Source: an uncultured Rickettsiales bacterium
GTDB taxonomy: Bacteria > Pseudomonadota > Alphaproteobacteria > UBA8366
Assembly (NCBI GenBank): GCA_913046825.1
Contig: CAJWTF010000014.1
Coordinates: forward strand, 1-44,594
DNA length: 44,594 bases
Direction: 5' to 3'
Positions 30,618-39,210 of this stretch are shown here, in pieces. Position 1 is the stretch's first letter; every line of letters starts with the position of its first letter. A program made the translations under genes and the position numbers. Under the pieces are notes generated by a model, which worked only from the letters and a program-made list of their open reading frames with translations, was not told the DNA's origin and ran no database searches.

Positions 30618-31750
30618 CACCCGTTTGTCCCGGCATAGGGCGAATTGATATATTCTGGCGTCTGCATTTCCACCAGCCGGCTGGTCGTCCGTTGGAATTC
30701 AAAAGCATGCGTGCCGGCAGCGTAGAGTTCCTCCGGAGGCGCTTCGGCGGATGCCACTAAATTGACTTTCTTTTCATACAATACATCGATTAGGTTCATG
30801 AATCGTTTTGCCTCGTTGCGCATATCTCTAGACATGCGAGGGATACCGCCTAGGATTATTGTATGAAAGCGGTCGGCTACGGCAATGTAATCTTCGGCAC
30901 CGAGGGGTCGCTGGCAAAGTTCCTCGAAATCAAAATAAGCGACGCCGCGCGCGGCTTTTACCACGTCGATCTCGCGCCCTTTTACCGATAAGCTCTCTTC
31001 TTCGATGCGTGCCCCTTCTGTAAGGTCGGCGAAAGCCAGGTCGAGGGCATGGTCCGATCCGTCGCCGAGAGGGGTGTGATACACCTGCATCCGGCTAAGA
31101 CGCGCTTGGCGGTAATCAGTCGGTGATGACAGTTCGAGGATATTCAATCGGTCCTTGATTAAGTCGATGAACGGCAGGAACCGGTCCCGCTGTAGCCCGT
31201 CCAAATAGAGATCATCGGGTGCGAAATTCGATGTCGCGACGACAACGACGCCAGCATCGAAAAATCCTTCGAATAAGCGGCCGAGCATCATCGCGTCGGC
31301 GATATTCGTGACGTGGAATTCGTCGAAACAAAGGAGCGCCGATTTTCCAGCGATCTCCCGCGCGATTCGCGGCAAGGGATCGATCTCGTCCTTCGGTTTT
31401 TCGGTCGATTGGCGCCAGGCATGGATCGTGTCGTGCACCTCGATCATAAACTCGTGGAAATGAACGCGGCGCTTACTGTCGACATCGGCGCTGTCAAAAA
31501 ATAAGTCCATCAGCATCGATTTACCGCGCCCCGCAGGGCCGAAAATATAAAGGCCTCGAGGCGCCGGTTTGGGCTTTCCTCCGAAACCGAGCCGTGCTTT
31601 CCAGCCCACTGGGACTGGCTCCGGACGATATCCTTTTAAAAGATCGTGGAGGCGTTGCAAGGTTTCCGCAGCCGCGGCTTGAAGCGGGTCTTCCTTAATA
31701 TCGTTGGCATTCCGCAATGTGCGGTAGGCCGAAAGAGGGCCGTCGGTCAT
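30617..31750 (-). CDS. zapE: Cell-division ATPase ZapE (AFG1-like)
   Basis: 377 residues. Walker A GPAGRGKS is at residues 71-78 and Walker B CFDEFH at 141-146, with the family N-terminus PLSAYR and DPLQAAAAETLQRLHDLL. The arginine-rich C-terminal half has DYRQARLSRMQVYHTP. ZapE modulates FtsZ at the division site under low oxygen in E. coli, while the mitochondrial relative AFG1 helps turnover of respiratory proteins; linkage to mdh/suc genes is frequent in alphaproteobacteria. Upstream lies the outer-membrane protein gene on the same strand, 27 bases away. Confidence 0.95.
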   Translation of the reverse strand: MTDGPLSAYRTLRNANDIKEDPLQAAAAETLQRLHDLLKGYRPEPVPVGWKARLGFGGKPKPAPRGLYIFGPAGRGKSMLMDLFFDSADVDSKRRVHFHEFMIEVHDTIHAWRQSTEKPKDEIDPLPRIAREIAGKSALLCFDEFHVTNIADAMMLGRLFEGFFDAGVVVVATSNFAPDDLYLDGLQRDRFLPFIDLIKDRLNILELSSPTDYRQARLSRMQVYHTPLGDGSDHALDLAFADLTEGARIEEESLSVKGREIDVVKAARGVAYFDFEELCQRPLGAEDYIAVADRFHTIILGGIPRMSRDMRNEAKRFMNLIDVLYEKKVNLVASAEAPPEELYAAGTHAFEFQRTTSRLVEMQTPEYINSPYAGTNG

Positions 31751-31777
31751 GCTGGATCAGTTTTTACGATCAAAGAT

Positions 31778-32455
31778 CTAAAAGCGGTAATTAACGGCAA
31801 ACAACACGTCGTGCGAGACATGGTTCTCCGCCTCGACCTGTGTGCCGATGCTGGATACACCTGTATCGACCTCACCGAGGTTAATATAGCGATAGCCGAG
31901 ATCAATATCCCAATGCTTGGCGAAACGCCATGTCACGCCGGCCACGCCCCCCCAGGCGAAGTTGTGCTCGCCATTCTGATATTTCTCAATTTCACCGCTA
32001 ATGATGTTATTGCGCTCGACATTAGAGTTATTTTGCGCCCAACCGATACTGCCGCCTGCGTATGGCGTGAAATCCGAATTGTTTCGATATTCGTAAGCCA
32101 CGTTAAAAAGGCCAGTGACGGTGGAAAGGTTATTCTCATATCCGATTGAGGCACCGACATCGCGGGTGTCATAGTCAAACCGGTAGCGATAGCCGACTTC
32201 AATTTCGGTCCGTAGTGGCAGTGATTTCCAGCGGTAACCTAAGATGAGCGCATTGCCCGCCACTAGATCTTCATCATGATTGATTTGTAATTCGCCGGTA
32301 AAGCTCGTCGTTTTTGAATCCTGTACCTCGGCATACGCGCCGATGAAACGGAGTCCGAGATAGCGCCCATGCTCGCCATTGCCCGCCCATGCGTTTGGAA
32401 CCGCCCCCAATAGGACGGCCATCACCGCTAAAGGCAAAGGCCACACTCGCTTCAT
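31778..32455 (-). CDS. Outer-membrane beta-barrel protein
   Basis: 225 residues with a signal peptide (residues 1-24, cleavage after AWA) and an ending in Phe (VLFAVNYRF), the C-terminal signal for the BAM machinery. Alternating hydrophobic strands such as TEIEVGYRYRF, NLSTVTGLFNVAYEYR, FTPYAGGSIGWAQ and WDIDLGYRYINLG suggest a small eight-stranded barrel of the Opa/OmpW-like type. GGAGAGGGAGAT precedes the ATG, a strong ribosome site. Ligand or role unknown. Confidence 0.85.
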   Translation of the reverse strand: MKRVWPLPLAVMAVLLGAVPNAWAGNGEHGRYLGLRFIGAYAEVQDSKTTSFTGELQINHDEDLVAGNALILGYRWKSLPLRTEIEVGYRYRFDYDTRDVGASIGYENNLSTVTGLFNVAYEYRNNSDFTPYAGGSIGWAQNNSNVERNNIISGEIEKYQNGEHNFAWGGVAGVTWRFAKHWDIDLGYRYINLGEVDTGVSSIGTQVEAENHVSHDVLFAVNYRF

Positions 32456-32508
32456 TATCTCCCTCTCCGCCGGAAATCAGCATTTTCGCTGTCGCATTTC
32501 TCGGTGTA

Positions 32509-32550
32509 ACTCGACTTCTTGTATGCAAAATGGCGGTCAAGATGTCGAGT
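32509..32550 (-). repeat. Inverted repeat in the leader of the outer-membrane protein gene
   Basis: ACTCGAC (32509-32515) and GTCGAGT (32544-32550) are perfect 7-base inverted copies 28 bases apart, within the untranslated gap upstream of the ATG at 32455. They fall between the candidate promoter and the ribosome site, so they would be transcribed. Could be a leader stem or operator pair; no known family recognised. Confidence 0.3.
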
Positions 32551-32601
32551 AATTTGTTACGACTCAAGGAAATAGCCATATGTTTTTACGTAGGAGGCGG
32601 C

Positions 32602-32631
32602 AGTATAAAACATCTTGTGGTCGGCGGCCAA
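32602..32631 (-). promoter_or_regulatory. Candidate sigma-70 promoter for the outer-membrane protein gene
   Basis: On the minus strand TTGGCC (-35, four of six) and TATACT (-10, five of six) are separated by 18 bases. This predicts a leader of about 140 bases in front of the ATG at 32455. Assigned from consensus only. Confidence 0.35.
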
Positions 32632-32638
32632 ACGCACG

Positions 32639-34012
32639 CTAGTCGTTGTCTGTAGGGCCGGTATTCGAAAGCGCAAATGTATCCTCCATTTCGCGTCGGA
32701 TACGATAGGCTTCAGACGTCTCATTGTTTTCCGCATCGGTCCAACCGATCTGTTCACCTTTACGGATTGCCCGTTTTAATTTCACGTGATGAGCGAGGCC
32801 GATGGGCAATCCGCCGGTCTTCAAAGAGTCTTCCGCCGGCATCAACTTGCCCCAAACCGTATAACCACCCTCTCCGTCGAGGACCTCTCCTGCCTTCAGG
32901 TCGCGTTTGGCCGTCGCGACGACGTCGCCGCGCCACCCGTCCGGCGAGCCGGTGGCTTCGCCGCGGAGCGCCGCATTGGCGACTGAGATCCCAAGCTCCA
33001 GACCGATCAAGTGATAGGGTTTGTACATCGCGGCGTATTGGCCAATGGCAGATTGTATAAGGCCGTATTGCGCGAAGCATTCCCGTACGTACTCGTCCGG
33101 TGCTTCCAAAGTGGCGAAGACACCCCATCTCAGGTCGTTGACAACCTCGCGGGCATCGCGCTCCGAACTGGAAATCACTTCGACTTGTCCTTTGTGATGC
33201 AAGACGCCGCCCTCGGTTTTGGGCCGCATGACATGGGTGAGGTCTTGCGTGCCGCAAGGTGGGAAGACCAGTCCGTGCGGCGCGGGCGTTAGTCCGGTCG
33301 CATTAGCGACGGCGGCCATCTCGATGCCGGATTTTGTGCCATCGAGAAACGAGTTGAACATCTGGCTGTTGAGGCCGGCGGCGTTGGCTTCGTCCGGCGT
33401 CAGGTTTTGTCCGTAATGCTGCCACACGGTCTCCGGTGTAGATTCGTGATAAACTGGTAGGTACTTCGTGCCCTTGCCGGCGGAGACGACATCGAACCCG
33501 GCGGCCCTTGCCCAATCGACGATCTCCGCGATCAGCGCCGGTTGGTCGCCATATGCCAAACTGTAAACGCCGCCGGCTGCTTCGACCTTGCGGGCGAGAA
33601 TTGGGCCCGCAAGGACATCGGCCTCAACATTCACCATGACAATGTGCCGGCCATGCTCAGCGGCCAAAAGGGCGTGGCGAATGCCCACGGCAGGCACGCC
33701 GGTCGCATCAATGACGACGTCCAATCCGTCCGCCGCCACCAAGGCCTGGGAGTCCTCGGTAATGAACGTTTTCCTCGTTGCGACGGCATCGGCGAAGGAA
33801 CTCGCATCGTATTGTTCCTTGGGCCAACCCACCCGCCGTAGCGCCATCCGAGCCCGTTGCGGCGATAGATCGGCGATAGCCATAATGTGAACGCCAAGTG
33901 TTCTGCGCGCCTGCGCCAAATACATTGAGCCAAATTTTCCCGCACCGATAATGCCAACACGAATGGGGCGATCCTCGCTTTCGCGTCGCGATAGGAGGGC
34001 GTGGAGTGACAT
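32639..34012 (-). CDS. NAD(P)-binding dehydrogenase with C-terminal SAF domain (homoserine-dehydrogenase-like)
   Basis: 457 residues. A Rossmann motif GIIGAGKFG is at residues 20-28, followed by ADLSPQRA and VVIDATGVPAVGI. A middle domain has HIVMVNVEADVLAGP and SLAYGDQPALIAEIVDWARAAGF. The C-terminal region (about 365-430) has RDLKAGEVLDGEGGYTVWGKLM, a SAF-type segment. These proteins are usually named homoserine-dehydrogenase-like or SAF-domain oxidoreductases in sugar and polyol gene clusters; the exact reaction is unknown here. The upstream gap holds a 15-base palindrome (34043-34057). It follows the PhyH-like gene on the same strand. Confidence 0.82.
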   Translation of the reverse strand: MSLHALLSRRESEDRPIRVGIIGAGKFGSMYLAQARRTLGVHIMAIADLSPQRARMALRRVGWPKEQYDASSFADAVATRKTFITEDSQALVAADGLDVVIDATGVPAVGIRHALLAAEHGRHIVMVNVEADVLAGPILARKVEAAGGVYSLAYGDQPALIAEIVDWARAAGFDVVSAGKGTKYLPVYHESTPETVWQHYGQNLTPDEANAAGLNSQMFNSFLDGTKSGIEMAAVANATGLTPAPHGLVFPPCGTQDLTHVMRPKTEGGVLHHKGQVEVISSSERDAREVVNDLRWGVFATLEAPDEYVRECFAQYGLIQSAIGQYAAMYKPYHLIGLELGISVANAALRGEATGSPDGWRGDVVATAKRDLKAGEVLDGEGGYTVWGKLMPAEDSLKTGGLPIGLAHHVKLKRAIRKGEQIGWTDAENNETSEAYRIRREMEDTFALSNTGPTDND

Positions 34013-34042
34013 GTTCGCTTCAATCTTGACTTAGAAGTTGTG

Positions 34043-34057
34043 CGGAACTTAATTCCG
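34043..34057 (-). promoter_or_regulatory. Palindrome upstream of the SAF-domain dehydrogenase gene
   Basis: CGGAA CTTAA TTCCG is an inverted repeat with perfect five-base arms, 30 bases upstream of the ATG at 34012. The position and symmetry fit a dimeric repressor site near the transcription start. No regulator gene is adjacent, so the binder is unknown. Confidence 0.3.
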
Positions 34058-34154
34058 TCGCGATAGCGTTAATTTGGATAGTCAATTTTACATGCCGTTT
34101 TAGCACTATGTGGGAAACCTTCTATGGTGTGAAAAGTGCGGTCGGCGAAGAGGG

Positions 34155-34958
34155 TTACTCCGCCGCCGCGTCGCGCGCCAATTCTCGGAGGCAATCTTCC
34201 GGTAGGCTTTCGATCGGTGTGAAGTCGCGGTGGGCGATCCATTCGGCACGTTTATAACGGCGAATGTGATTTTCCACATGGCACAGCGATAAATAGACGA
34301 TGGTGCGGTCGAAGGGTGACATGTTGCTCGGTGAGCCGTGCACTAAGTTTGAGTTGAACATGATCACCGAACCGGCCGTGCCCTTTGGTGAGATGATCCC
34401 ACCTTCATCGACCAACCGCGCGATGGTATCGTTATCGATGGTCCAGAGTGGATAGCTGGTGGTTTTCAAATCGTGGCCGGCCTTGATCACACCGCCCTTA
34501 TGGCTGCGCGGGATAAACATCAGGGCACCGTTGAACTCCGTCACGTCTTCCAGAAACAACGCGATATTCATGGCGCGCGGCTCGGGCATTTCGTCGTCAC
34601 GGTGCCAGACGCCGAAATCCTGATGCCATTGCCAGACATCACCGTTAAAGGCGGCCTTCGCATTGATCTTGAATTGATGCATGTAGACGTCGCCGCTGAG
34701 CAATTGCTTGACCGGTTCCACTAGACGCGGGTGGCGACCGAGACGGCGATAGGCTTCGTTATAATTCTGCGCTGCGAAGGCGGTGCGAGCGGTCGTACCA
34801 TCCTTTTCCCGGAAAATTTCTTCCCGCTCCATCGCAAAGATACGATGGGCTTCTTGGTTTAGGACGGAGACTTCCGTCGCGTCGAAGACATCCTCGAAGA
34901 AGAGCCATCCCTCTTCGTCAAATTGTTTCAATTGATTTTCGCTGAGCATTAACGTCAT
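34155..34958 (-). CDS. Phytanoyl-CoA dioxygenase (PhyH) family Fe(II)/2-oxoglutarate oxygenase
   Basis: 267 residues. The iron-binding facial triad is visible: His112 and Asp114 (WHQDFGVWH) and His207 (NSNLVHGSP), with Arg218 (FDRTIVYLSL) in the place that binds 2-oxoglutarate. The segment MNIALFLEDVTEFNGALMFIPRSHKGG is characteristic of the family. It hydroxylates an unknown substrate while oxidising 2-oxoglutarate to succinate. Ectoine hydroxylase belongs to the same family, but no ectoine genes are nearby. Upstream of the SAF dehydrogenase on the same strand, with a 142-base gap that may contain a separate promoter. Confidence 0.88.
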   Translation of the reverse strand: MTLMLSENQLKQFDEEGWLFFEDVFDATEVSVLNQEAHRIFAMEREEIFREKDGTTARTAFAAQNYNEAYRRLGRHPRLVEPVKQLLSGDVYMHQFKINAKAAFNGDVWQWHQDFGVWHRDDEMPEPRAMNIALFLEDVTEFNGALMFIPRSHKGGVIKAGHDLKTTSYPLWTIDNDTIARLVDEGGIISPKGTAGSVIMFNSNLVHGSPSNMSPFDRTIVYLSLCHVENHIRRYKRAEWIAHRDFTPIESLPEDCLRELARDAAAE

Positions 34959-35092
34959 CGCCTTCTCCCGTTACCGCCAAAGTATTCCTTGTGTGTCTTC
35001 GGCTTTCAAGCCGCAAACGACGGTTACTGATGAACGGCATCCTCACCGCACGTTGCCGCATGGGGTTATTACTCTGCTGGTCGACCGACAAA

Positions 35093-35135
35093 GGTCGCAT
35101 AGCCACAGTCTAAATGCGATTAAGACGGTCGCATA
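35093..35135 (+). repeat. Array of TCGCAT / ATGCGA hexamers upstream of small membrane ORFs
   Basis: GGTCGCATA occurs at 35093-35101 and again at 35127-35135, with the inverse hexamer ATGCGA between them (35114-35119). The middle copy can pair with either neighbour. The array flanks and overlaps a possible promoter for the 35222 gene, so an operator is one reading and a two-state RNA stem another. Confidence 0.4.
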
Positions 35136-35149
35136 AGAAGTTTTATACT
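35120..35149 (+). promoter_or_regulatory. Candidate promoter for the small membrane ORFs
   Basis: TATACT (35144-35149, five of six to the -10 consensus) is preceded by TTAAGA (35120-35125, four of six to the -35) at 18 bases. The last hexamer of the upstream array lies in the spacer. Leader length to the ATG at 35222 would be about 65 bases. Confidence 0.35.
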
Positions 35150-35221
35150 TCATGATTGTGTTCGACGCGTCAGCCGCAGAGCGGTCGTCGGCGGTATCTC
35201 ATTCCTTGGAAGGAAATATCC

Positions 35222-35410
35222 ATGTTGGCTGTCGAAGGTGTGTTGTGGAGTTGCGGGGGTATTGTCCTCTTTTACGTATTGTTGCATCTGCGCCGTCGTG
35301 ATCAGTTCGCGAGATTATTGAGGTCTCGTGCCATCGGTGAATTGTGCATCTTTACCGCGATGTCCATCTCGCTATACGGCATTGCGATGTTGGGAAGGTT
35401 TAGCGCGTAA
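35222..35410 (+). CDS. Small two-helix membrane protein, unknown family
   Basis: 62 residues from the ATG at 35222, with GGAAGGAAA at good distance; the longer ATG frame from 35156 has no ribosome site. Two hydrophobic segments are seen: residues about 5-22 (EGVLWSCGGIVLFYVLL) and 42-58 (ELCIFTAMSISLYGIAML), joined by a very basic loop (HLRRRDQFARLLRSR), giving a likely inside loop. I do not recognise a family. The strong ribosome site, codon pattern and isolated plus-strand position between minus-strand genes argue it is real. A second tiny ORF follows. Confidence 0.6.
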   Translation: MLAVEGVLWSCGGIVLFYVLLHLRRRDQFARLLRSRAIGELCIFTAMSISLYGIAMLGRFSA

Positions 35411-35431
35411 TTGGCGATTCAGTCTTATGGC

Positions 35432-35521
35432 ATGCAAGAAACATTGATGATCGGTGCCATTATCATCGTTTTAGCGTTGAGCACTTGGAAGCTTTACAAT
35501 CCACTGACGGGTGCGCTGTAA
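35432..35521 (+). CDS. Possible 29-residue single-helix membrane peptide
   Basis: The frame encodes MQETLMIGAIIIVLALSTW then KLYNPLTGAL, a single hydrophobic helix with a short polar end. It starts 21 bases after the preceding small gene and ends nine bases before the stop of the convergent PaiB-like gene. The ribosome site is poor. Size and composition resemble regulatory or subunit-stabilising small membrane proteins, but the evidence is only an open frame of plausible composition. Confidence 0.35.
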   Translation: MQETLMIGAIIIVLALSTWKLYNPLTGAL

Positions 35522-35530
35522 GTTTTTACT

Positions 35531-36157
35531 TTACGGATCCTTCCGCGAGCGCTGCATCAGTGCTGCAAGTGCGTGTGCGCTCGAGTTTTCCGAACGGGAT
35601 AAGGCGTCGATGACGTTAGCTCTGTCCTGTGCCGTCCGGTTTTGGCTGAGTTTGAATTTGCATTCGATCCGTTTGATCGGGATTTCGAAGCAGACGATGG
35701 CGCGCAGCATGCCGTCGATATACTCCGCCTCGACACTCTCCATTGCCCATGGTGTTTCGAATTGAGCTTCGTGATGGTCGACCAACTTCTTCTGTCCCGC
35801 ATACACTGCATCCGGATCGTCAATGATTTGTGGGATGCCATAGACATGAGCCGCCGCGTAATTCCAAGTCGGCACTGCTTTCTTCGTCTCATACCAACTG
35901 GGTGAGATATAGCCATGTGGGCCGGGGAAGACGACGAGTTGATCTTTCCCGTTTGCGAAACTTTCCCAATGAGCATTGGCGCGCGCCATATGTGCGACGA
36001 GTTTCTCGCTCCCGTCTTCGCCTTCTATCAGAAACGGCAGATGGGTGACGAACGGCGCGCCGTTGACTATTCCTGTCAGGTAGCCCCAACCGGTCGCTTG
36101 GATAAAGTCGATTTGCTTTTGCCGGTCGGTGACGGCGAAGTCCTTAGGCACATACAT
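35531..36157 (-). CDS. PaiB-like FMN-binding split-barrel protein (transcriptional regulator family)
   Basis: 208 residues. Opens MYVPKDFAVTDRQKQIDFIQ and contains APFVTHLPFLIE, VVFPGPHGYISPSWYE, VPTWNYAAAHVYG and the C-terminal KFKLSQNRTAQDR, all typical of the PaiB/YfhH-type FMN-binding family. Bacillus PaiB is described as a negative regulator of sporulation and protease genes; in proteobacteria the role is unproven and an FMN-dependent enzyme is possible. It has a GAGGAG ribosome site and lies 86 bases downstream of sdhB on the same strand, so it may share the sdh transcript. Confidence 0.88.
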   Translation of the reverse strand: MYVPKDFAVTDRQKQIDFIQATGWGYLTGIVNGAPFVTHLPFLIEGEDGSEKLVAHMARANAHWESFANGKDQLVVFPGPHGYISPSWYETKKAVPTWNYAAAHVYGIPQIIDDPDAVYAGQKKLVDHHEAQFETPWAMESVEAEYIDGMLRAIVCFEIPIKRIECKFKLSQNRTAQDRANVIDALSRSENSSAHALAALMQRSRKDP

Positions 36158-36243
36158 GCCCTATCTCCTCGGGTGAAAGTTGAGCGAGGCGAACTTTTAT
36201 AGTGGCGGAAGGCTCAGCCGAAGAGCCAATTCTGGTGAAATGT

Positions 36244-37023
36244 TTAGCCTTGCCGTTCCACCATCATTTTCTTGATCTCGGCAATGGCCTTGGCCGGGTT
36301 CAGGCCTTTCGGACAGGTCGCCGTGCAGTTCATAATAGTATGGCAGCGATAGAGGCGGAACGGATCTTCCAGATTATCGAGCCGTTCACCTTTGTGATCG
36401 TCACGACTATCCGCCAACCAACGATAAGCCTGCAGCAGAACGGCTGGGCCAAGATAGCGTTCGGAATTCCACCAATAGCTCGGGCAGCTGGTCGAGCAGG
36501 AATAGCACAGGATGCATTCGTAGAGGCCGTCGATCTTCTTGCGCTCTTCCGGTGTCTGCAGGCGCTCGCGGTCCGGTGGATTCTCGCTCGATTTAAGCCA
36601 AGGCTCGATCGAGGAGAGCTGCGCGTAGGCGTTTTTCAGATCCGGCACCAGGTCTTTCACCACTGACATATGCGGCAGTGGATGAATTGTGCAATCGCCA
36701 TTACTATCGTCAATAAAACGGGTGCAGGCGAGAGTATTGATACCGTCAATATTCATCGCGCACGATCCGCATATGCCCTCCCGGCAGGAGCGCCGGAATG
36801 TCACGGAAGAATCGACTTCGTTCTTGATCTTGATCAGCGCGTCAAGAACCATCGGTCCGCAACTGTCTAGATCGACCTCAAAAGTATCTATGCTTGGGTT
36901 TTTTCCGTCGTCAGCATTCCAACGATAGATATTGAACTTCTTAACCCGGGTCGCACCATCCGGCGCTTTGTATGTCTGGCCCTTGGTGATCTTGGAATTG
37001 GCGGGCAGATTGAATTCGACCAT
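36244..37023 (-). CDS. sdhB: Succinate dehydrogenase iron-sulfur subunit
   Basis: 259 residues. Carries electrons from FAD to quinone through three clusters. 2Fe-2S ligands are Cys80, Cys85, Cys88 and Cys100 (CREGICGSC); the 4Fe-4S and 3Fe-4S ligands are Cys170, 173, 176 and 180 ([11 protein letters not shown]) and Cys227, 233 and 237 ([11 protein letters not shown]). All expected cysteines are present. Last gene of sdhCDAB, 11 bases after sdhA. Confidence 0.98.
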   Translation of the reverse strand: MVEFNLPANSKITKGQTYKAPDGATRVKKFNIYRWNADDGKNPSIDTFEVDLDSCGPMVLDALIKIKNEVDSSVTFRRSCREGICGSCAMNIDGINTLACTRFIDDSNGDCTIHPLPHMSVVKDLVPDLKNAYAQLSSIEPWLKSSENPPDRERLQTPEERKKIDGLYECILCYSCSTSCPSYWWNSERYLGPAVLLQAYRWLADSRDDHKGERLDNLEDPFRLYRCHTIMNCTATCPKGLNPAKAIAEIKKMMVERQG

Positions 37024-37034
37024 CTATCGTATCC

Positions 37035-38822
37035 TTAATAAACCCGCGCCTTAGGCGGGAAGACTTGTACGTCGTTGGAGAGCGTCTGCATCACAACCGG
37101 CCGATAATCAATTTTGACTTTGCCATCATGATTGACCCATGCAAGCGTGTGTTTCATCCACTCATCATCGTTCCGATCAGGAAAGTCCTCACGGGCGTGG
37201 GCGCCCCGAGATTCTTCTCGGTTCGCTGCCGAGCTAATGGTTACCATTGATTGATCAAGCAAATTTTGAAGCTCTAACGTCTCCACGAGATCGGAGTTCC
37301 AAATCATCGTGTTGTCGGTAACCTGCAGATGGTCACGCTTGTCGATGGCGGCTTGCATTAATTCGACGCCTTCGTTCAAGACCTCACCGGTGCGGAACAC
37401 AGCGCAGTTGTTCTGCATGATGCGTTGCATCTCGAGGCGAAGCGCCGCCGTCCGGACTTCGCCTTTGGCGTGACGTAACTTGTCGAGACGGTCGAGGGAT
37501 TTCTGCTCGCCGCCTTCCGGTATCGGGCGCACCGCTTCGTCAGAATCTATAACTTCCGCGCAGTGCTTGGCAGCAGAGCGCCCAAAGACAACCAGATCGA
37601 GCAGGGAATTAGATCCAAGACGGTTTGCTCCATGCACCGAAACACAGGCTGCTTCCCCGATGGCCATCAAGCCTGGAACTGTAGTAGCTTCACCGTTGGT
37701 TTTATTAAGCACATCACCGTTATAATTCGTCGGAATGCCGCCCATGTTATAGTGGCAAGTCGGAATGACAGGAATGGGTTCTTTATTAACATCAACACCC
37801 GCGAATATTCGAGCCGTCTCGGAGATACCAGGAAGGCGCTCTTCGACGACAGCCGGGTCGAGATGTTCCAGATGCAGGTAAATGTGATCATTCTCACTTC
37901 CGACGCCGCGCCCTTCGATGATTTCAACAGTCATAGATCGGCTAACGACATCACGTGATGCTAAGTCCTTGGCTGATGGCGCATAGCGTTCCATAAACCG
38001 CTCGCCTTCAGAGTTGGTGAGATATCCTCCTTCGCCGCGCGACCCTTCGGTGATCAACGCACCAGATCCATAGATGCCAGTTGGATGAAACTGAACGAAC
38101 TCCATGTCTTGCATGGGCAATCCAGCTCGTAGCACCATGCCGCCACCGTCGCCGGTGCAGGTATGGGCGGAAGTTGCCGAGAAATAAGCGCGACCATAAC
38201 CGCCGGTCGCCAGAATTACTTTCTTGGCAGCGAAACGATGAATTGTGCCATCGTCAAGATTCCAGGCAACTACGCCGCGACAGCTCCCGTCATCGTCCAT
38301 AATCAGGTCAGTTGCAAAATACTCAATGAAGAATTCTACCTGATGTTTGAGTGACTGTTGGTAGAGTGCGTGCAACATGGCATGGCCGGTGCGGTCGGCT
38401 GCGGCGCATGTGCGCTGGGCTATGCCGTCGCCATAATTCGTCGTCATGCCTCCGAATGGGCGTTGATAAATCTTGCCGTCTTCGGTGCGGCTGAAGGGCA
38501 GTCCGTAATGCTCCAACTCGATGATCGCGGGCACTGCCTCGCGGCACATATATTCTATCGAGTCTTGATCTCCGAGCCAGTCTGAACCCTTAACTGTGTC
38601 GTACATGTGCCAGCGCCAATCATCCGGCCCCATATTGCCAAGCGATGCGGAAACCCCGCCTTGGGCCGCAACTGTATGGCTGCGGGTAGGAAATACTTTA
38701 CTGATGCAAGCGGTTTTCAGCCCTGCCTCAGCTAGTCCAACCGTCGCGCGAAGTCCGGCGCCACCGGCGCCAACAACTACCACGTCATAGGCATGATCGA
38801 TAATAGTGTATGCTTGCACCAT
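37035..38822 (-). CDS. sdhA: Succinate dehydrogenase flavoprotein subunit
   Basis: 595 residues from the ATG at 38822; a TTG at 38840 overlaps the ribosome site GGAGG (38838-38834), so it is rejected. Oxidises succinate to fumarate at covalently bound FAD. The FAD motif GAGGAG is at residues 18-23, and FAD attaches to His49 in [11 protein letters not shown]. Substrate residues lie in [21 protein letters not shown]. The ribosome site is 11 bases from the ATG, a little long. The gene starts seven bases after the sdhD stop. Confidence 0.98.
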   Translation of the reverse strand: MVQAYTIIDHAYDVVVVGAGGAGLRATVGLAEAGLKTACISKVFPTRSHTVAAQGGVSASLGNMGPDDWRWHMYDTVKGSDWLGDQDSIEYMCREAVPAIIELEHYGLPFSRTEDGKIYQRPFGGMTTNYGDGIAQRTCAAADRTGHAMLHALYQQSLKHQVEFFIEYFATDLIMDDDGSCRGVVAWNLDDGTIHRFAAKKVILATGGYGRAYFSATSAHTCTGDGGGMVLRAGLPMQDMEFVQFHPTGIYGSGALITEGSRGEGGYLTNSEGERFMERYAPSAKDLASRDVVSRSMTVEIIEGRGVGSENDHIYLHLEHLDPAVVEERLPGISETARIFAGVDVNKEPIPVIPTCHYNMGGIPTNYNGDVLNKTNGEATTVPGLMAIGEAACVSVHGANRLGSNSLLDLVVFGRSAAKHCAEVIDSDEAVRPIPEGGEQKSLDRLDKLRHAKGEVRTAALRLEMQRIMQNNCAVFRTGEVLNEGVELMQAAIDKRDHLQVTDNTMIWNSDLVETLELQNLLDQSMVTISSAANREESRGAHAREDFPDRNDDEWMKHTLAWVNHDGKVKIDYRPVVMQTLSNDVQVFPPKARVY

Positions 38823-38829
38823 GATAATT

Positions 38830-39210
38830 TTAACCTCCAAACGCTATCTTTAATACTGCAAACCCAGCAGCGACCGCGAGCGCTAAGCTCGCAAGTTTTT
38901 GCGCCATCAGCAGAACGACTTTAGTACCTTCGCTGTGCACGTAATCTTCGATGACTACCTGCAGGCCAAGCTGCATGTGATAGAACGTGGCGCCAATCAA
39001 CAGAAGCAGCATGATTGCATTGAACGGTGCTTGTACCCAGGCGATGGCGTCGCCGTGATTGGCGCCGGTCATTTTGATCATTGCAATCGCGAACCACAGG
39101 CAGAGTGGTATTAAGGCGACGGCGGTGACCCGCTGCATCCACCAGTGATGGGTACCGTTCTTGGCGGAGCCAAGACCGCGGACCCGGCCAAGCGGAGATT
39201 GAAGGCTCAT
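38830..39210 (-). CDS. sdhD: Succinate dehydrogenase membrane anchor subunit
   Basis: 126 residues from the ATG at 39210, which overlaps the sdhC stop (TGATG). Three membrane helices at about 30-50, 60-80 and 100-122. The [19 protein letters not shown] segment and [17 protein letters not shown], with the likely haem-ligand His, are typical. With SdhC it binds haem b and ubiquinone in the inner membrane. Confidence 0.93.
   Translation of the reverse strand: MSLQSPLGRVRGLGSAKNGTHHWWMQRVTAVALIPLCLWFAIAMIKMTGANHGDAIAWVQAPFNAIMLLLLIGATFYHMQLGLQVVIEDYVHSEGTKVVLLMAQKLASLALAVAAGFAVLKIAFGG

Noticed and set aside
32389..32655. 88-codon plus-strand frame over the leader of the outer-membrane protein gene
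   Set aside because: The first part is antisense to the signal peptide region, and there is no ribosome site.
36158..36243. GGCTC/GAGCC hairpin after sdhB as a terminator
   Set aside because: Five base pairs only, with no T tract on the minus strand; too weak to call.
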